64,000 nt of DNA from Gramella sp. AN32 (GTDB lineage Bacteria; Bacteroidota; Bacteroidia; Flavobacteriales; Flavobacteriaceae), in assembly GCF_023718305.1 (NCBI RefSeq), contig NZ_QEYO01000002.1, positions 62,001 through 126,000 of the forward strand. Direction: 5' to 3'. Position numbers and translations under genes: made by a program. Every line of letters starts with the position of its first letter. Position 1 is the first letter of the stretch. Positions 62,435-64,000 of the stretch are shown piece after piece. The notes under the pieces were generated by a model. That model ran no database searches. It saw only the letters and a program-made list of their open reading frames with translations, and had not been told where the DNA came from.

Positions 62435-64000
62435 TTAATTATCAGCAGACCACCAAAGTTCAGTTCCCTGCTCGTCTGGACCCTGTGTTTGTAACGCAGC
62501 TTCCAGTTGCTGTCCATTCGTATTATATTCAGATGTTCCATATCGCATTCTTTCGGGATATTCACCATTTAAGGTTCCTGCTGAATAAATATCATAATCT
62601 GAGACCCCGTTAGCTAACTCGGTGGGATAGCCAGTATCACGAACAATTGCCCAGGCTTCGAAACCATCTGTATAAGCCGCAATCCATCTTTGGATCGCGA
62701 TCTTTTCCAGGTTTTCTTCCATTGTTCCATTCAAAAGAGCCATTTCCTCATTTCCCAGAAATTCAGAGATAGCAGCTTCGTCTACATTCCAAATTAGCAT
62801 GGCCTGCTTGATTCCTTCTTTATAAAGTGTTGGGGCATCTCCGGTTGCCAGGCCTTTTACAATGGCTTCCGCCTGTAAAAAATTACCTTCAGCAGCGGTC
62901 ATTACAACTTCTGGAAAAATTGGCTGCCCGGTATTTTTAGGGTTTATTACCCAATCTGCAGGCTCTGAAAATAGATTATATTTTATATGGGGATAAATAT
63001 CACCATTTAATCTTGTTGGCTGTCCCACATAGTAAGGTCCTTCATCAACTACAATGGTGATCTCGTCAGCAGAACCGGATTTTGTATAATTTACCCCTGC
63101 ATTGTCCAGTTCAGCTAATACAAAATCTATGTATTTATCGAATAGGGCTACACCAGAACCTTCTGCCGGTTTTTTAAAAACCGCTTCCCCACCTTCTATG
63201 GGCTTGGCATACGCAGATAGCCTTGGATCATTATTATCCCTTAAATAATCCACAAGAGTTTTACCTACTTTCCATTTTGAACCAACGCCTCCGAAATTAT
63301 GCCAGATATCCCCATAGGCTGCATTTCCAAACTGATTTATTTCAGTGTCTTTTGCCATGAGAGCATTATCATCTGAAGTTGTAAGTAGAGGGCTTTGTAT
63401 GGCTTCATTTATAACAGCTGTTGCAAAATCTGCTCCCGGCGCCCCTTGTGCTCTTAAAGCCATTCGTAGCTTTAAAGTATTGGCCAGTTTTTTCCATTTT
63501 TGAAGATCCCCATTAAAAAACAAATCATTCTCTGCCAGGAATTCCAGCCCTTCACCGGTTACACTTTCACTCCCAATGATATCCATTGCTTCATCAAGAT
63601 CTGCAATTACGCCCTGATAAATTTCAGCCTGAGTATCAAACTTTGGTGTAATTACATCTGGATCTGATGCTTCGGAATAAGGAACCATTCCAAAAGTATC
63701 TGTATACATTTGATAATACAGACCCTTCATAATAAGACCGATAGCGTAGAATTTCTCGTTTTCAAGTTCCCCTCCAGGACTTACAAAATTTTGATATACA
63801 CTGAGGTTACTTACATAACCTGCCATCCAATCGTATGCGGCATTGGTATAACCTATATTATAGGTATAACTCAGACCATCATTCCACCAACATCCATTAA
63901 AACCGAACGTAAACTGTCCTGCATATCTATCGGCATGAATTAAATGAGCTCTCCAGTAAGGAAATCTATTAGGAGCATACAATTCTATTTGAATCCCTGT
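62435..64000 (-). CDS. SusD/RagB-like glycan-binding lipoprotein (5' end outside window)
   Basis: The frame stays open to the window edge; an apparent TTG start at 63982 is internal Leu, since the preceding codons (TGIQIE) are in frame. The visible 521 residues have the SusD pattern: a TPR-rich helical scaffold with GLIMKGLYYQMYTDTFGMVPYSEA, TQAEIYQGVIADLDEAMDII, WKKLANTLKLRMALRAQG, and a C-terminal LEKIAIQRWIAAYTDGFEAW. It would sit in the outer membrane with a SusC-type porin, expected just upstream beyond the window. Confidence 0.92.
   Translation of the reverse strand, partial: TGIQIELYAPNRFPYWRAHLIHADRYAGQFTFGFNGCWWNDGLSYTYNIGYTNAAYDWMAGYVSNLSVYQNFVSPGGELENEKFYAIGLIMKGLYYQMYTDTFGMVPYSEASDPDVITPKFDTQAEIYQGVIADLDEAMDIIGSESVTGEGLEFLAENDLFFNGDLQKWKKLANTLKLRMALRAQGAPGADFATAVINEAIQSPLLTTSDDNALMAKDTEINQFGNAAYGDIWHNFGGVGSKWKVGKTLVDYLRDNNDPRLSAYAKPIEGGEAVFKKPAEGSGVALFDKYIDFVLAELDNAGVNYTKSGSADEITIVVDEGPYYVGQPTRLNGDIYPHIKYNLFSEPADWVINPKNTGQPIFPEVVMTAAEGNFLQAEAIVKGLATGDAPTLYKEGIKQAMLIWNVDEAAISEFLGNEEMALLNGTMEENLEKIAIQRWIAAYTDGFEAWAIVRDTGYPTELANGVSDYDIYSAGTLNGEYPERMRYGTSEYNTNGQQLEAALQTQGPDEQGTELWWSADN

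Overview
This window looks like chromosomal DNA from a marine-type flavobacterium (Bacteroidota, Flavobacteriaceae; the gene order resembles the Gramella/Salegentibacter group, which is an inference). The reasons are the many TAnnTTTG promoter -7 boxes with short leaders, the near absence of Shine-Dalgarno sites, several TTG start codons, a SusD-type lipoprotein, an OmpA protein with thrombospondin type 3 repeats, and moderately AT-rich DNA. It holds about 65 protein genes, two tRNAs and several intergenic repeat families. I see no insertion sequence, CRISPR array, rRNA or prophage.

Layout. 1-4655: end of purN, rnhA, a PfkB kinase, a long PurF-type amidotransferase and Mn-type superoxide dismutase; between the last two sits a tandem pair of nearly identical small-RNA-like units. 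4831-14469: an AddA/AddB-like helicase-nuclease pair separated by kbl and an OmpA protein, then an alpha/beta hydrolase. 14516-18448: tRNA-Ala, GNAT, MATE exporter, enoyl-CoA hydratase, three overlapping single-span microproteins, and a 2OG-Fe(II) oxygenase. 18798-21221: a three-gene signalling operon whose first protein is a stand-alone membrane domain with the ethylene-receptor (ETR1-type) copper-site residues, followed by a histidine kinase and a receiver. 21429-29848: queD, a cupin flanked by repeats, lpxH, recJ, a uracil-DNA glycosylase-like gene, rsmI, an unknown gene, tdk, alr and mscL. 30043-37752: asd, prolyl oligopeptidase, a repeat-rich gap, an HAD protein, an orphan ABC ATPase, a GreA-like protein, mtgA and an FAD oxidoreductase.

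37823-43742: the fatty-acid operon DUF177-rpmF-fabH-accB-accC, pdxA, ribE and a small sorted-protein candidate. 44066-50390: an AraC regulator divergent from five tightly packed genes (four glycosyltransferases and a YqcI/YcgG-type haem protein). 50598-52299: a very AT-rich accessory patch with a frameshifted membrane-protein gene, lying at the 3' side of a tRNA-Met gene. 52648-58200: mce, rbfA, an FtsX-type permease, dusB and an outer-membrane beta-barrel protein. 58311-64000: SusD-like protein, GH18, a GH10-like glycosidase and an NlpC/P60 peptidase, which look like the end of a polysaccharide or peptidoglycan utilisation locus.

The most interesting items are the split ethylene-receptor-like system, the microprotein trio, the tandem small-RNA units, the tRNA-leader mimic interrupted by an 18-bp palindrome, and the glycosyltransferase/YqcI cluster. 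Functional statements come from recognising families and motifs by eye; no database search was run.
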